Shown: positions 30,691 to 32,461 of the stretch, in pieces
Layout of the letters: each line of letters opens with the position of its first letter
Numbering within the stretch: the first letter of the stretch is position 1
Assembly: GCA_023259065.1 (NCBI GenBank)
Contig: JAHFQY010000011.1
Location: 1 to 32,461 of the forward strand
DNA from: Nitrosomonadales bacterium
Lineage (GTDB): Bacteria > Pseudomonadota > Gammaproteobacteria > Burkholderiales > Gallionellaceae
Direction: 5' to 3'
Length of the DNA: 32,461 bases
Translations under genes and position numbers: made by a program
Notes under the pieces: generated by a model
What the model saw: only the letters and a program-made list of their open reading frames with translations
What the model was told of the DNA's origin: nothing
The model's database searches: none

Positions 30691-31095
30691 TTACTTGCGG
30701 CGATTCTCACGCACATCGTGACGACGTTCCTTGCGATCCTGCTGTAGTTCTCTCACATCGTGGCGGCGCTCGGCACGATCCTGGCGCACTTCCCGGCGAT
30801 CCTTCCTGATCTCGGCATTGTCCCCGGCCAATTCCCTGCGTGCCTGTGCTGCGCCGGCCTTGTCACCCTCGCGCACTTCCTGCCTCAGCTCACGCCTGTC
30901 TTCATTGCGCTCGCGTATATCCTGACGCACTTCACGCCTGTCCTGACGAATCTCCTGAGTGTCTTTGCGTACTTCCCTGCGCTCGGCCCTTATTTCCCTG
31001 TTGTCTTGCTTGATCTCGCCATCAGCGGCGTGCGCCAAGGGAAAAACAGAAATCGCCAGTGCAGCGCCCAATCCCAGCAGTAATGATTTTTGCAT
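30691..31095 (-). CDS. Secreted charged-repeat (RExR) coiled-coil protein
   Basis: A 134-residue protein starting MQKSLLLGLGAALAISVFPL with a signal peptide ending AHA-AD. The mature part consists almost wholly of seven-residue repeats of Arg, Glu, Asp and Gln in the style DRREVRQ, for example EIRQDRREVRQDIRERNED, so it would form a very long, strongly charged helix in the periplasm. The number of charged residues far exceeds that of ordinary proteins, and no enzymatic motif is visible. Related low-complexity secreted proteins are known only as hypothetical. GGAG precedes the ATG by 6 bases. Metal or polyanion binding is speculation. Confidence 0.82.
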   Translation of the reverse strand: MQKSLLLGLGAALAISVFPLAHAADGEIKQDNREIRAERREVRKDTQEIRQDRREVRQDIRERNEDRRELRQEVREGDKAGAAQARRELAGDNAEIRKDRREVRQDRAERRHDVRELQQDRKERRHDVRENRRK

Positions 31096-31192
31096 GATTG
31101 CTCCAGTCGTAAATGATTAGAAGGTGGTGTTGTGTAGCACTACGCAAGCAATAACGGTGCTGCGCTCATATCGTTGACACCCCTTGGGGCAC

Positions 31193-32461
31193 TCAATAGA
31201 AAAACTGCCTCAAGCTACGGGGCGGCACAACATCGGGAAATTGCGCCACGGTAACCGAAATCTGGCCATGCACACTGGGCTGCTGCAGGGTGATGGAAAT
31301 TGTCGGGGTGCGCACCTGCACCGGGTAAACAACATCCTTGTCGCTCCAGCCCAGCCACAGATACTCGGGCAAATAGCGGACAAAGCGATATGGGATGCTG
31401 GGGTCGAGATCCTGTTTCAGCTCCCGGGTGCTTTCCCTGTAGCCTTTCCCGGCAATTTCCACCCCCTTGGCAATACTGGCTGCTGCCACGAGCAGCCCCA
31501 GCCTCACCGCATCACCACCCGAGCTGGAACCGGAGTTAACCCCGGCATAAACAATGGCTCCACCCAGCACCGTACCCGCCAGTGCCACCACAGCCCCTGC
31601 GCTGGTGCTGGCAGCAATCTTTACCGAGGCAACACCGCCGCTCAACGCCGCCTTCCCGCCGTAAGCCGAATCCAGTATCACCTCGTGCAACTCACTTTCG
31701 CGCGCCAGGTGGCGCTCATACCATCTCGCGGCATCAGGCGAGAGCTGCGCTGCTATCATGACACCGTTCCTGTCCCGCAGCGTGACCTGGCTCTTCTGCC
31801 CACGCAGCTTGAATACAATCTGGCGCTCCGAACGCAATGGATTGCTCTTGAATTCCGGGTTCCACTGCGGCTCCGGCCCCGGGCCACCCAACAGCATGAA
31901 CAGGTGTGCCGGCGCCCGCTCGCGATCCGCCAGTTCCCTGGCCCAGGTGAGGCTGTTATCCATCAACCAGGCCGCGCGCAAATCCACCTGTGCCTCGCGC
32001 CACTCGCCGCACATGCTCCACAGGCCGGCAAGAAACAGGCGCATGGCCGGATCATCGAAGTGCCCGTTCGGGCTCCACGGCAGCGACAGCAGGCTGCTGG
32101 CCTGGCGCGCCTCGACGCAGGCATGCTCATATTGCCCCTGTAGCGAGTATCCCCAGCTCAGCATGAAGTGCAGCCAGATGACCTCGTGCTCGGAGGCGTA
32201 ATAATCTTCGGGAGTTTGCAGATAGAAAAAGGTCTTGGCTTCGCGCGACACGTGATAGCGCACCCGGCTGGAGAGAATGTCCGCCTGCTGCTGCAGCGCC
32301 TTGATCTGCGGCTTGCCCTGGATCAGATTGAGGTAGGCCTTTTCCAGGGTGGTGATGAAGGTGCCCTCCTCTGCCCCGCGCGGAAAATTGAGGTAGGCAT
32401 CATCGGCATTGCCCTGCACAAAATCCCGCTGGCTTTTCTGGTAGTCCTGTTTGGTGAGCAG
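31193..32461 (-). CDS. COG3014-like protein, likely lipoprotein (5' end outside window)
   Basis: The frame is open from 32461 to its stop at 31193 (422 residues visible), so the start lies beyond the window; an internal GTG at 32419 is not the true start. The first 190 residues are helical and tetratrico-like: KSQRDFVQGNADDAYLNFPR, EHEVIWLHFMLSWGYSLQGQ, and MRLFLAGLWSMCGEWREAQV, as in COG3014 proteins. A hydrophobic Gly/Ala-rich stretch follows near the middle (AGAVVALAGTVLGGAIVYAG). The final part is beta-rich and ends with VVPPRSLRQFFY. Function unknown. The missing N-terminus probably carries a signal or lipobox. A small GC hairpin, GCCCCAAGGGGTG on minus, follows its stop. Confidence 0.75.
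   Translation of the reverse strand: MLTKQDYQKSQRDFVQGNADDAYLNFPRGAEEGTFITTLEKAYLNLIQGKPQIKALQQQADILSSRVRYHVSREAKTFFYLQTPEDYYASEHEVIWLHFMLSWGYSLQGQYEHACVEARQASSLLSLPWSPNGHFDDPAMRLFLAGLWSMCGEWREAQVDLRAAWLMDNSLTWARELADRERAPAHLFMLLGGPGPEPQWNPEFKSNPLRSERQIVFKLRGQKSQVTLRDRNGVMIAAQLSPDAARWYERHLARESELHEVILDSAYGGKAALSGGVASVKIAASTSAGAVVALAGTVLGGAIVYAGVNSGSSSGGDAVRLGLLVAAASIAKGVEIAGKGYRESTRELKQDLDPSIPYRFVRYLPEYLWLGWSDKDVVYPVQVRTPTISITLQQPSVHGQISVTVAQFPDVVPPRSLRQFFY

Noticed and set aside
1-32461. CRISPR arrays, transposases and integrases
   Set aside because: No regularly spaced repeats and no transposase or integrase motifs were found in any frame; the cassette-like unit at 16051 lacks an integrase.

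Overview
The window looks like the chromosome of a betaproteobacterium, probably a sulfur- or iron-oxidising relative of Gallionellaceae/Sulfuricella-type Nitrosomonadales. This is inferred from gene content and protein style (type I sulfide:quinone reductase, FisR, DsrE-like carriers, rhodaneses, NasA/NirBD nitrate assimilation); no rRNA or marker gene is present to prove it.

Layout. 1-3256 (minus strand): a truncated EF-hand/membrane protein, a decayed OmpA C-terminus, a small ankyrin-repeat protein and a glutathione S-transferase. 3255-4438 (plus): an RNase H-fold protein and a PyrR-like phosphoribosyltransferase. 4503-7077: a cysteine-free ArsR domain fused to a rhodanese, a DsrE-like protein, a TauE/SafE exporter and a small secreted protein. 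Three copies of a CAAAT-N4-ATTTG palindrome lie here, a likely sulfur-responsive regulon. 7159-13886: a tight run of co-directional genes with a sulfur-trafficking look: small Cys protein, PLP transsulfuration enzyme, SQR-like flavoprotein without the key cysteine, class II glutamine amidotransferase, SHOCT mini-membrane protein, DsrE-like protein, cysteine desulfurase, methyltransferase and exported rhodanese. Two gene fossils are embedded at its edges and joints.

14016-15929: a PDC-type sensor protein and a DgcZ-like zinc-sensing (CZB) protein with a degenerate GGDEF motif. 16051-16562: a GNAT gene framed like an integron cassette. 16582-19217 (minus): orphan ModA, DUF1653 protein, GIY-YIG-like protein, tRNA-Thr(CGU) and a TauD-like dioxygenase. 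19462-27021: assimilatory nitrate reductase NasA, a chemoreceptor (minus), and nitrite reductase NirBD. 27018-29888: the sulfane-sulfur sensor/sigma-54 activator FisR, divergent from sqr. 30202-32461: an SCP2-like protein, a secreted charged-repeat protein, and a partial COG3014-like protein.

How it fits together. nasA, nirBD and sqr each carry a correctly spaced sigma-54 -24/-12 promoter. sqr also has tandem TGACA-rich upstream sites next to fisR. Sulfide would be oxidised by Sqr to sulfane sulfur, which FisR senses through Cys52/63/70. The ArsR-rhodanese regulon and the 7-14 kb cluster would then carry, detoxify or export the resulting sulfur species. The last step is inference from gene families and arrangement, not demonstrated function.
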